NCBI RefSeq assembly: GCF_003855155.1
Contig: NZ_CP034073.1
Span: 1,798,001-1,862,000 of the forward strand
DNA length: 64,000 nt
From: Shewanella psychromarinicola
GTDB taxonomy: Bacteria > Pseudomonadota > Gammaproteobacteria > Enterobacterales > Shewanellaceae
Direction of reading: 5' to 3'
Part shown: positions 1 through 8,377 of the stretch, in pieces
Position numbering within the stretch: position 1 is the stretch's first letter
Layout of the letters: each line of letters opens with the position of its first letter
Notes under the pieces: model-generated
Seen by the model: only the letters and a program-made list of their open reading frames with translations
Databases searched by the model: none
Told to the model about the DNA's origin: nothing
Program-made: the position numbers and the translations under genes

Positions 1-393
1 TTTATGATCTATTATTCCCGATCGTGCACAATGGGGCGCAATATATTCAATATTTTGATAAAGCACAATTAAAACTGGCAAGAATGTGACGATTTCATTG
101 TTTTCATCATCGATATAATCATGTGACAGGTATTCATACTGTTAATTTGATGTTACACATAATGACTATTAGTTTGTGCTGTTATGTTATATCAATCGTA
201 TAGTCGTTATAAATAAGGTGTGACTCAGCAGAAATACTGACCTTGTTAGCGGCAGCTCATTTTCGAGGAAAAGGTAAATTGATGAATCGTTTATCACGTT
301 TATATTAGCTGACTTGTTTGACATAATATGTCGCATTAATAAATAAAGCTGTTATAGTCAATCTACAGACATTGTCATTTTATGGGGGAGAAT
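1..393. other. gene-free leader region upstream of nfeD
   Basis: No convincing gene of normal size is visible on either strand. A good sigma70-like promoter lies at 318-346. At 282-308 there is an eight-codon ORF (MNRLSRLY) with a purine-rich Shine-Dalgarno-like stretch (GAGGAAAAGG) about seven bases before its ATG. It could be a leader peptide or chance. Confidence 0.5.
318..346 (+). promoter_or_regulatory. candidate sigma70 promoter for nfeD-SPFH operon
   Basis: A perfect -35 hexamer TTGACA (318-323) is followed after 16 bases by TAAATA (340-345), a fair -10. It points at the NfeD gene some 50 bases downstream. Prediction from sequence only. Confidence 0.45.
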
Positions 394-855
394 ATGGAGA
401 TTGCCAATCCAATCGCAGTCTGGCTAGTACTTGGACTGTTATTGATGCTATCAGAAATCATTATTCCGGGTGGCATTGTTATCTTATTAGGTGCGGCATG
501 CGTTATCGTCGCATCAGCACTGGCTGTTGGTATTATCGATGGCTTGGTGCAAAGCATGACACTATGGTTTATGGCCTCGATGGTGCTGTTGCTGAGTTTT
601 CGTCATGTGACTCAACGTTTGGTGGGGGGAGATTCTCATGTGGATAATACCGATGAAGAAGTGGATCTCTACAATCAAGTCGCTATCGTGAAGCAAGACA
701 TTGGCCCAGGCCAACAGACAGGTCGAATTAGCTGCTTGGGTTCTGAGTGGACGGCTTTAGGAGATGGTACTGTGATAAAAGAGGGTACCCAAGTAAGGAT
801 CATTTGTCGGGAAAATATTGCGTTTGTTGTTGAACCTATCATTGATCCGGTATAG
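394..855 (+). CDS. NfeD family membrane protein
   Basis: A protein of about 153 residues with two or three hydrophobic segments at the N-terminus (roughly residues 5-75, including LLLMLSEIIIPGGIVILLG). These are followed by a small soluble C-terminal domain (GRISCLGSEWTALGDGTVIKEGTQVRI) typical of the NfeD OB-fold. NfeD proteins are partners of SPFH/stomatin proteins, and two of those follow directly, which supports the call. The start at 394 is chosen because GGGGGAG sits just before it; an in-frame ATG at 382 is the alternative. The role is probably membrane microdomain organisation or membrane quality control. Confidence 0.85.
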   Translation: MEIANPIAVWLVLGLLLMLSEIIIPGGIVILLGAACVIVASALAVGIIDGLVQSMTLWFMASMVLLLSFRHVTQRLVGGDSHVDNTDEEVDLYNQVAIVKQDIGPGQQTGRISCLGSEWTALGDGTVIKEGTQVRIICRENIAFVVEPIIDPV

Positions 856-957
856 CTATTTATTGTTATCTAAAATGTTAATGTTATAAATTTAGATTAT
901 TGTGTCGTGATGACTGTTAAGCGTTATCTAGGAAAGTCAGATTAAAAGGAAGTAGAT

Positions 958-1887
958 ATGTTTGTGTTAACAATCGTTTTTTTATTCGTAATGTTTATTT
1001 TGTTCAAACTCATGTTAATTGTACCAATGCGTGAAGTTCATGTGATTGAGCGTTTAGGTAAGTTTCGTAGCGTGCTCAACCCGGGGTTTCATTTTCTTAT
1101 TCCTTTTGTCGATCGCGTCGCTTATCGACACGACACACGTGAAGAAGTGCTTGATGTTCCACCCCAAAGTTGTATTTCAAAAGATAATACCCAATTGGAA
1201 GTCGACGGTTTAGTCTATCTTAAAGTGATGGACGGGAAGCTGGCTAGCTATGGTATTGAAAACTATCGCCGCGCGGCGGTTAACTTAGCGCAAACAACCA
1301 TGCGTTCAGAAATTGGTAAGCTGACCTTGTCACAAACGTTTTCAGAACGTGACAGTTTAAACGAATCAATTGTGCGTGAGATTGATAAAGCCTCTGATCC
1401 TTGGGGGATCAAAGTATTACGCTATGAGATTAAAAATATCTCACCTTCGCAGAAGGTTATTCACACCCTTGAAAAACAAATGGAAGCAGAGCGTCGAAAG
1501 CGTGCAGAGATCACCTTAGCCAATGCTGAAAAAGCGGCAATGATCAATATGTCGCAAGGCGAACGTCAAGAAGCGATTAATTTATCGGAAGGCCAAAAAC
1601 AGAAGCGCATTAATGAAGCTTTAGGTACAGGTCAAGAAATCTCGATTATTGCTACCGCTAAGGCTGAAGCCATGGAAATGATCTGTAAAGCCTTAACGGT
1701 GAATGGCGGTAATGATGCGATGAATATGTTGCTTAAAGAGCAGTTTATTGGCCAAGTCGGTAAGATCCTCTCTGAGGCTCAAGTGTCGGTTGTTCCTGCA
1801 GAAATGGCCAAGTTAGAAGGCTTTTTTGAAGGTATGGAGCAAGTGACTCATGCGGTATCAAATTCATCAGCCAAAGGAGCGCGCTAA
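958..1887 (+). CDS. SPFH/stomatin-like membrane protein (QmcA-like), first copy
   Basis: 309 residues. An N-terminal membrane anchor (residues 1-25) is followed by the SPFH/band 7 domain (REVHVIERLGKFRSVLNPGFHFLIPFVDRV, ending around EIKNISPSQ). Then comes an Ala/Glu/Lys-rich coiled coil (EKQMEAERRKRAEITLANAEKAA) that drives oligomerisation in this family. The stop codon overlaps the start of the next SPFH gene, so the two are translationally coupled. Together with NfeD this is the usual SPFH-NfeD arrangement. Such proteins form large membrane assemblies and often regulate proteases; no specific substrate can be inferred. Confidence 0.88.
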   Translation: MFVLTIVFLFVMFILFKLMLIVPMREVHVIERLGKFRSVLNPGFHFLIPFVDRVAYRHDTREEVLDVPPQSCISKDNTQLEVDGLVYLKVMDGKLASYGIENYRRAAVNLAQTTMRSEIGKLTLSQTFSERDSLNESIVREIDKASDPWGIKVLRYEIKNISPSQKVIHTLEKQMEAERRKRAEITLANAEKAAMINMSQGERQEAINLSEGQKQKRINEALGTGQEISIIATAKAEAMEMICKALTVNGGNDAMNMLLKEQFIGQVGKILSEAQVSVVPAEMAKLEGFFEGMEQVTHAVSNSSAKGAR

Positions 1888-2825
1888 TGTCGATTAACGG
1901 AATTGATACTGATCTTATTGTAATGGCAATTTGGGGTGTTATTTTTGCTATTTTTGTGCTGAAATTATTTAAGTCTATCTGTCTTGTACCGACAAAATCG
2001 GCTTATATTGTTGAACGTCTAGGGAAATATCACAGTACTTTAGATGCAGGCTTTCATGCACTGATCCCCTTCTTTGATAAAGTGGCTTACATCCACGATT
2101 TAAAGGAAGAGACCATTGATGTACCGCCGCAAGAATGTTTCTCCAGTGATGAAGTGAATGTGGAAGTGGACGGGGTCATCTATATTTCGGTTATCGATCC
2201 CGTTAAAGCCAGTTATGGGATTACCGATTACCGTTATGCTGCCATTCAGCTAGCTCAAACCACCACACGTTCTGTGATTGGTACCTTAGATTTAGATCGC
2301 ACTTTTGAAGAGCGTGATGTGATTTCTGCCAAAGTGGTTGAAGTACTCGATGAAGCAGGCTCTATGTGGGGCATTCGAGTGCACCGCTATGAGATTAAAA
2401 ATATTACCCCACCTGAAACGGTTAAAAATGCCATGGAAATGCAGGTGAATGCCGAGCGTGAACGCCGGGCATTATTAGCCAAAAGTGAAGGTGATAAGCA
2501 GAGCAAAATTAATCGCTCAGAAGGTGTTATGGCGGAAACCATTAACCGCTCAGAAGGTGAAATGCAGCGGCGCATTAATGAGGCAGAAGGTAAAGCTCAA
2601 GAAATTCTGACCTTAGCCAAAGCAACATCCGAGTCAATAGAACGATTAGCGGTGGTTATTTCATCTGAAGGTGGTCAAAGTGCATTGCGTATGCAACTCG
2701 GTGAGCAATATATGAAACAACTTGATGGCTTAAGTAAACCTGATAGCCGTGTTGTGTTACCTGGTAATTTAGTAAATTTTGAGTACTGGATGGAAAGTAT
2801 TGGTTTAAAAGAAGATAAACCTTAA
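1887..2825 (+). CDS. SPFH/stomatin-like membrane protein, second copy
   Basis: 312 residues with the same plan as its upstream neighbour: an N-terminal membrane segment (about residues 9-30), a band 7 domain (SAYIVERLGKYHSTLDAGFH), and a coiled coil with a repeated SEG pattern (KSEGDKQSKINRSEG, then NRSEGEMQRRINEAEG). Its ATG overlaps the TAA of the preceding gene by one base. The two paralogues differ enough to suggest an old duplication and a possible hetero-oligomer. Confidence 0.88.
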   Translation: MSINGIDTDLIVMAIWGVIFAIFVLKLFKSICLVPTKSAYIVERLGKYHSTLDAGFHALIPFFDKVAYIHDLKEETIDVPPQECFSSDEVNVEVDGVIYISVIDPVKASYGITDYRYAAIQLAQTTTRSVIGTLDLDRTFEERDVISAKVVEVLDEAGSMWGIRVHRYEIKNITPPETVKNAMEMQVNAERERRALLAKSEGDKQSKINRSEGVMAETINRSEGEMQRRINEAEGKAQEILTLAKATSESIERLAVVISSEGGQSALRMQLGEQYMKQLDGLSKPDSRVVLPGNLVNFEYWMESIGLKEDKP

Positions 2826-2840
2826 TATTGATATATCGTC

Positions 2841-2871
2841 AAAGTGGATCGATGATTATTTCGATCCACTT
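2841..2871 (+). terminator. hairpin after the SPFH pair
   Basis: A perfect 11-bp stem (AGTGGATCGA and its complement, 8-base loop) lies 16 bases after the second SPFH stop. It lacks a clear T-run, so it may be a factor-dependent terminator or a 3'-end stabiliser. Confidence 0.5.
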
Positions 2872-2930
2872 AGCATTTATCATAAAAGGGTTTAACTCAG
2901 GGTTGAACTAAATTAACCAAAAGGGTTTGG

Positions 2931-3980
2931 ATGCGACTAAAAATTTTACATTGTGTCGATGATGCTGAAATGGGTGGCGTTAATTTTGCGTTACAGGCGT
3001 TATGCCATTCTCCATTATTAGCAAAACAATGTGATTTTGAGGTGCGATATCTTGATTTAACTGTTCCGACTCGAGTTCGCACAGACGCTGATATTATTTG
3101 TTTTCATGGGGCATCAAATTGGCGCAAACTCATTGGCTTAATTTGTTTAAAGTTACAATATCCTCGCACGCCTTTTTTACTTCAAGAGCATCATTACAGC
3201 CAACATTTTGTTAATGAGCAAATTGTTTCTACGAAACGTTTTTATCGTATGCTGAAATGGACTTATGCCTTAATGGATACTGTTATTGCCATTTCAACCT
3301 CGCAACAACAATGGATGCTCACTCATCATTTAATCAAGCCGGAGTCGATAGCATTGCTAGGACAGGGTCGTGACTTGAGTGCATTTGTTCCCATGGTTTC
3401 AAATAATCTTTCAACGCCCGACAATATTACTGCGCCAAGAATACCTATTATCGCCGCATATGGCCGGTTTCATCATCAGAAAGGTTTTGATGTGTTACTG
3501 CAAGCTATGGCGAATATTCCAGTCCACAGTTGTCAATTAATACTCGGCGGTGAAGGACCTCAATTAGCACAACTAGAGGCGCTAGCATCGCATTTACCTC
3601 ACGTTAGTATTGTTGGATGCATTAATGACGTTCCTGCTTTTTTAAGCCAATGTGATGCGGTAATTATCCCATCACGATGGGAACCCTTTGGATTGGTGTT
3701 TATTGAAGCCAGTTCCATGGCTAAATGGATAATATCGACTTCTGTAGATGGTTTAGGAGATCAATTAGTCTCTCATTTTCAGCGAGATCTCGGTCCAGCT
3801 TGCATAACGATTGAACACGCTAATGCTGAAGCCATTCAACAAGCTATTCATAGGTTTTTACAACAGTGGCAAACCGATCCAGCCCCCCTGACTGACTCTG
3901 AAACGTTAGCATTATGGCGTCATACCCAATGGCAGCAATTACAACATCAATGGCTTAATATGATTAATGCATTGATGTAA
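2931..3980 (+). CDS. glycosyltransferase family 4 protein
   Basis: 349 residues with a GT-B layout. The N-terminal acceptor domain starts RLKILHCVDDAEMGGVNFAL. The C-terminal nucleotide-sugar domain contains AAYGRFHHQKGFDVLLQAM, LILGGEGPQ and the family hallmark EX7E motif (EPFGLVFIE). No signal peptide or membrane span is seen, so it is probably cytoplasmic and acts on a lipid-linked or surface glycan. It stands alone, with no other glycan genes around it, so acceptor and sugar cannot be assigned. AAGGG lies about 8 bases before the ATG. Confidence 0.85.
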   Translation: MRLKILHCVDDAEMGGVNFALQALCHSPLLAKQCDFEVRYLDLTVPTRVRTDADIICFHGASNWRKLIGLICLKLQYPRTPFLLQEHHYSQHFVNEQIVSTKRFYRMLKWTYALMDTVIAISTSQQQWMLTHHLIKPESIALLGQGRDLSAFVPMVSNNLSTPDNITAPRIPIIAAYGRFHHQKGFDVLLQAMANIPVHSCQLILGGEGPQLAQLEALASHLPHVSIVGCINDVPAFLSQCDAVIIPSRWEPFGLVFIEASSMAKWIISTSVDGLGDQLVSHFQRDLGPACITIEHANAEAIQQAIHRFLQQWQTDPAPLTDSETLALWRHTQWQQLQHQWLNMINALM

Positions 3981-4193
3981 TCTGATGTTTTTAATCGCCT
4001 CCCATCATAAATCTAAAATATTACCGAATAAGTTCAGTTTGGCCTCTCGCATGTGTTAATCATTTTCAATTTGCATTTATTTTGCAATTTGCAATTCGAG
4101 ATTTAATGTAAGTTTTTGAAATATAACAGCTAAAATGTTGGCTTGTTATTTGCTTACTATTAATTACGATAAGTGAAAGATGGGAACACCAAT
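3981..4193. other. intergenic region before the LruC-type gene
   Basis: About 210 AT-rich bases with imperfect repeats of a TTTGCA/TTGCAATT theme around 4070-4100. No ORF, RNA gene or clear terminator is visible. The promoter of the next gene is presumably here. Confidence 0.4.
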
Positions 4194-6368
4194 ATGAATT
4201 TACTTTTTTCTAACATGTTATCTCGTTATCCCCTTTATAGAGGCTTTACGTTAGGTGCTTTGACATTAGCTATGTCGAGTGCTGCACAAGCAAGTGAACC
4301 TTTTGAAGCCTGCCCAAACGAAGCGTTTATTATCCAAACGCCAGCATCTAAGCCTATTGTATATGGTGTCGATCTCGGAACCGGTAGCTACCTTACCTTA
4401 TCCAGCAATATGGGCATTGATGCCGCCTTAAATGGTACGGGTTTTAGTTATAATGACAATTACCTTTATGGCTGGGATTATCAACATCAAACGTTGGCCC
4501 GGATAGGTGCTGACTATCAGGCTCAACCTTTGACATTAATTAAAGATTCTGCCGCAACTGCTGCAGGCAATTTTTATGTTGGCGATGTCGCGTTAACTGA
4601 AAACGTCTGGTACGGATATAGGAAAAAAGTCGGTTTATTTCGGGTAGATTTAAATGTTGTCCCATTAACCATGGATTTGGTGGCTGGCAGTCAATCAATG
4701 GCCAATTACAATATTACCGATTTTGCATTTCACCCAAACAATGGCTTTTTATATGCCGTGACTAATGGCAAATCAGGTGAATTAATTTCAATAGATCCTT
4801 CAACAGGAGGGCATGAAAGCTTAGGCATAGTGATTACTTCAGATAGTAACTTTACCTTTGGCGCCCAGTTTTTTGATCCACAAGGTAATTTGTATATCAG
4901 TAATAATGGCAACGGAAATGTTTATAAGGTCAATGTTGAACAGCCGCAACCCAGTGCAGAACTATTTTCATATGGCCCATCTTCAACATCCAATGACGGT
5001 GCGCGATGTGCATTAGCAGAGGTTCCTGTTGGGGATGCGGTAGATTTTGGTGATGCACCAGTGAGTTATGGCACTCTTATGACTGATAATGGTGCGCGCC
5101 ATGGCATTGATGGATCAATGGCTTTAGGGTTACTCAATGATAGTGAATCAGACGGTTATCCAGATCCGCTTTCAGACGATGTGAGTGATGGTATTGATGA
5201 TGACGATGGCATCAGTATGCCAACTGGATTTGAAATTGGTGAAGATGCCATTTTGCTGGTGACTACACAAGGAAAAGCAGGTTTTTTAAATGCTTGGATT
5301 GATTGGGCACAAGATGGCCAGTTTGATGAAGAAGATCGCATCGTCTCAGGTCAATCTGTAAGTGCAGGTTCCCATACATTGCTAATATCAGTGCCTAATT
5401 GGGCTAAAGCGGGTCCAACTTGGTCACGTTTTCGATTAAGTTCAGTCGCTGATATTTTACCTACAGGTGGTGTCAGTGACGGCGAAGTTGAAGATTATCC
5501 TATTACCGTTACCGAAACGGGTATCACCATGACTTACTACCCATCATCTTCAGGTTTTACGACGTTAGCTTATGAAGATTTGTATCCCGACCAAGGCGAC
5601 TTTGATATGAACGATGTCGTTATGCAGCTCAGGATCACCCAATTTGTTAAAGATAACCAAGTGCGGCGTGTTGGCTTTAACGCACAACTTGTTGCTATGG
5701 GAGCTTGGTACCACAATGGTTTTGCTATTCAATTACCCGGTATAGCACGAAATAATGTACAAGAGTCAGCTATTGAGTGGACGGTACAAGGACAGAAACA
5801 AACTCACTCGCCTTTAGAAGCGGGGCAAACTAATGCAGTTATGGTGCTGAGTGACGATTTATGGAAACATGCAACTAAAGGCAATGGTTGTGAATATTTC
5901 CGTACTGAACTTGGTTGCGGTACCAGTTATCGTGCCAACTGGCAAATGACGGTGCCCTTTGTGAATGCGGTTGATGAAGCCTTAATGCCTGATTTTCCTT
6001 ATGATCCGTTTATTTTTGCGACACCCAATACTGACCATGGTTTAGCTGCTAAAAATATTAATGGCGGCAAAAATCCCGGCCGATCGCTTGAAGTTCATTT
6101 AAAAAATAAACTCCCCACCGATTTATTTAATCCAGCCTTTTTAGGTCAACGTGACGATGCGTCTAATGTTGCACTAGGACAATACTTTCAAGATCAAAAT
6201 GGAATGAGTTGGGCAATTGAAGTACCTGACACATGGAAACACCCCATTGAACTACAACGACTTGATCATACCTATGTGGAGTTTGTTGATTTTGCTGCCG
6301 ATGCTAGCGGTAATAGTAACCCTTATTGGTATATCAATGCAGATAGCGAGTTAATTTTTAAAGACTAG
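4194..6368 (+). CDS. LruC domain-containing exported protein
   Basis: 724 residues from the ATG at 4194. The signal peptide is MNLLFSNMLSRYPLYRGFTL and continues to about AAQAS. The first ~270 residues look like a beta-propeller (repeats such as NNYLYGWD, NNGFLYAVTNGKSGELISID). Next comes a GEVEDY-type domain (residues ~285-440, ending GGVSDGEVEDYPITV). The C-terminal LruC/DUF4842-type domain contains YPDQGDFDMNDVVMQLRIT, an Asp-rich, probably calcium-binding motif. Related proteins occur in Vibrio, Shewanella and Leptospira as surface or secreted proteins of unknown function. It is probably co-expressed with the lipoprotein that follows 71 bases later. Confidence 0.8.
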   Translation: MNLLFSNMLSRYPLYRGFTLGALTLAMSSAAQASEPFEACPNEAFIIQTPASKPIVYGVDLGTGSYLTLSSNMGIDAALNGTGFSYNDNYLYGWDYQHQTLARIGADYQAQPLTLIKDSAATAAGNFYVGDVALTENVWYGYRKKVGLFRVDLNVVPLTMDLVAGSQSMANYNITDFAFHPNNGFLYAVTNGKSGELISIDPSTGGHESLGIVITSDSNFTFGAQFFDPQGNLYISNNGNGNVYKVNVEQPQPSAELFSYGPSSTSNDGARCALAEVPVGDAVDFGDAPVSYGTLMTDNGARHGIDGSMALGLLNDSESDGYPDPLSDDVSDGIDDDDGISMPTGFEIGEDAILLVTTQGKAGFLNAWIDWAQDGQFDEEDRIVSGQSVSAGSHTLLISVPNWAKAGPTWSRFRLSSVADILPTGGVSDGEVEDYPITVTETGITMTYYPSSSGFTTLAYEDLYPDQGDFDMNDVVMQLRITQFVKDNQVRRVGFNAQLVAMGAWYHNGFAIQLPGIARNNVQESAIEWTVQGQKQTHSPLEAGQTNAVMVLSDDLWKHATKGNGCEYFRTELGCGTSYRANWQMTVPFVNAVDEALMPDFPYDPFIFATPNTDHGLAAKNINGGKNPGRSLEVHLKNKLPTDLFNPAFLGQRDDASNVALGQYFQDQNGMSWAIEVPDTWKHPIELQRLDHTYVEFVDFAADASGNSNPYWYINADSELIFKD

Positions 6369-6439
6369 TTGTGACGCTGTAATGCAACGTAAAAATAAAA
6401 TACTGAACAATGATACTAATAAATAGAAGGCGAACTAAT

Positions 6440-7024
6440 ATGAGATTTACTTCAACTGTTACCCTGCATATTAAGCAACAGATCAAGATGGCCCTGCAAC
6501 AAAGTCGCGGGTTAATTGTCACTGGTGCGAGTCTATCTACTTTAGCTCTGCTGACCGCTTGTGGCGGAGGTGGTGGAGATGATGACTCTTCTAAAGCGTC
6601 AGTCACGCCGCCAACGACAATCACTACACCGATCACCACACCACCAGCAACTACGATACCAACCACGCCGATAGTTATTCCTGTTGTGGATCCTACTTCA
6701 CTCGATGACTTAGTCGTTGATCCTGATTATGATTTACAAGCGGCTTTTACTCTTTTAGTGCAGGTGGATCTTGCTACAAGTCAGCGAGGATATTTTTCAT
6801 TATGTGATGATTATCAACAACAAAATCAGATAATTACGGTTAATTATGAGTCGTGTTTGTTACGTGGGGCGCTTAATAATGGCCAATTGAATGAACAATT
6901 ACTTGTAGCAAATCATCAACGGAATCTAATGGCGGTGGTGTGGTTTTATGATGGCAGCGCACCGCAATACCAACAATGGCAATATTCGTCAGACAGTGCA
7001 GGGCAGCAGTTAGCCATAAACTAG
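6440..7024 (+). CDS. small lipoprotein with Thr/Pro linker
   Basis: 194 residues. A long positively charged N-region and a hydrophobic stretch end in the lipobox LLTAC, followed by a run of glycines. Residues ~50-85 form a Thr/Pro/Ile linker. The C-terminal ~110 residues have two cysteines that could form a disulfide (YFSLCDDY and NYESCLLRG). I recognise no domain. Its position right after the LruC-type gene suggests a shared surface or envelope role. The ATG at 6440 is preceded by AAGG. Confidence 0.7.
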   Translation: MRFTSTVTLHIKQQIKMALQQSRGLIVTGASLSTLALLTACGGGGGDDDSSKASVTPPTTITTPITTPPATTIPTTPIVIPVVDPTSLDDLVVDPDYDLQAAFTLLVQVDLATSQRGYFSLCDDYQQQNQIITVNYESCLLRGALNNGQLNEQLLVANHQRNLMAVVWFYDGSAPQYQQWQYSSDSAGQQLAIN

Positions 7025-7029
7025 TATCT

Positions 7030-7059
7030 TGACTTGTTGCTTAGGATTAAGCCAAGTCA
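7030..7059. terminator. bidirectional hairpin between convergent genes
   Basis: TGACTTG (7030-7036) pairs with CAAGTCA (7053-7059), and inner CTTA/TAAG arms extend the stem. It sits exactly between the lipoprotein gene and the convergent LysR gene. Confidence 0.5.
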
Positions 7060-7062
7060 TGA

Positions 7063-7944
7063 TTATTCAGCCAATGCGACAGCATTAATCATATATTCAA
7101 CAAAGACTTTGGCAACAGCGGATAAACAACTATCTGTCGGGTAAATGATATTAATGTCTTTGAATCCGGCACTGAGTTCAGGTAATACATTAATTAATTG
7201 CTGACTTTCAACGGCCTCGGCCGCAATGATCTGAGGCAATAAGCTAATGCCTGCACCACCTAAACAAAAATGATACAAGGAGTTGTAATCACTGCAAATA
7301 ATTTTATGGTTGCTGCTAATCTCTGCATGTGGAAATATCCATTTATCTTCTAATACCCCCTCTGCAGAGCGATACCCCAATAATGAGTGGTAATGTAAAT
7401 CATCAATGGTCTCAATTACCGATGATTGTTCAAGATAAAGGTTGCTGGCATACATTTTTCGTTCAAAGGTCATCAGTTTTTTTGCGCAAAGATTGCCTTT
7501 GCTGTCATCACTGACATTGAGCATGCAATCTAGATCTAAGCGCTTTAGGTCTTGGATTTGCCCCTGCACAACAAACACTTCTAACTGTACTTGTGGATAA
7601 TCATGAATAAAATTAGCAATATATTTATCCATAAGCTTGTCAACAAAAGGCAGTAAACCAATGCGTAATTTGCCTTGAACTTCATCATGGCGATGTTTGA
7701 ACACATCACTAGCATGATTGAATTGATTAACTAAAGGTTCGATTTGAACAAGATACTGTCGACCCGCTGAGGTTAATGTCATGACTCTTGTCGTGCGGGT
7801 AAATAGCGGCGCACCAAGCTGTTTTTCCATATCACCAATACGACGACTGACTAATGCTCTGCGAGTATCTAAAGATTTTGCAGCTTTAGAAAAACTGCCT
7901 AACTTTGCTACAGCAATGAATAGTTCTAAATCTTTTATATTCAA
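7063..7944 (-). CDS. LysR family transcriptional regulator
   Basis: 293 residues. The N-terminal winged helix-turn-helix is typical (DLELFIAVAKLGSFSKAAKS and SRRIGDMEKQLGAPLFTRTTR). It is followed by a ligand-binding domain in two alpha/beta lobes (LRIGLLPFVDKLMDKYI, and HKIICSDYNSLYHFCLGGAGISLLPQ). It is transcribed away from the uvrD promoter region and towards the lipoprotein gene. No divergently transcribed target next to it is obvious apart from uvrD, so effector and regulon are unknown. Confidence 0.88.
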   Translation of the reverse strand: MNIKDLELFIAVAKLGSFSKAAKSLDTRRALVSRRIGDMEKQLGAPLFTRTTRVMTLTSAGRQYLVQIEPLVNQFNHASDVFKHRHDEVQGKLRIGLLPFVDKLMDKYIANFIHDYPQVQLEVFVVQGQIQDLKRLDLDCMLNVSDDSKGNLCAKKLMTFERKMYASNLYLEQSSVIETIDDLHYHSLLGYRSAEGVLEDKWIFPHAEISSNHKIICSDYNSLYHFCLGGAGISLLPQIIAAEAVESQQLINVLPELSAGFKDINIIYPTDSCLSAVAKVFVEYMINAVALAE

Positions 7945-8377
7945 TATGGCAACCTATACAGCTTAAACTGTGGGTAATAAATGCTTTTCAAATGGAATTT
8001 TGAGTATTAATGACATTGAATATATTGATAATAAGCAGGCATGCTCGCGAGCCTTATTCGCCACAAATAACAAACTTAATTCAGTTTGTTTAGCGATGAA
8101 TTTAATGATTAATCAACTATTAGGTCCCTTACTCAAGGCTAAAATTAATTAATTACTTTATTTTGTATAATAATTTTTGCTTGCTCTTTTGTCAATTTAG
8201 GCTCTCATTAAAGCAGTTAGATCATCACAAGTAAGTGATTTTAGTGACTTTGATATTACCTTAGTGAGTAGGTTATCTCTCTTGTTAGGGGAATTGTTGA
8301 TATAAAATAGGTGAAGTATTGCACGCCATTATCTCGCTATTTAAGATATAATGCCTCGCAGATTTCTGGGAGGAAAA
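7945..8377. other. intergenic region between lysR-type gene and uvrD
   Basis: About 430 bases with no convincing gene; a 60-codon ORF near 7970-8152 has no Shine-Dalgarno or coding character. A consensus -10 (TATAAT, 8346-8351) lies 27 bases before the uvrD ATG, giving a very short leader. I see no LexA box of the CTGTN8ACAG type, although uvrD is SOS-controlled in Escherichia coli. Confidence 0.45.

Noticed and set aside
7970..8152. 60-codon ORF upstream of uvrD
   Set aside because: No Shine-Dalgarno and no recognisable protein character.
8290..8377. LexA box upstream of uvrD
   Set aside because: No CTGT-N8-ACAG pattern found in the short leader.
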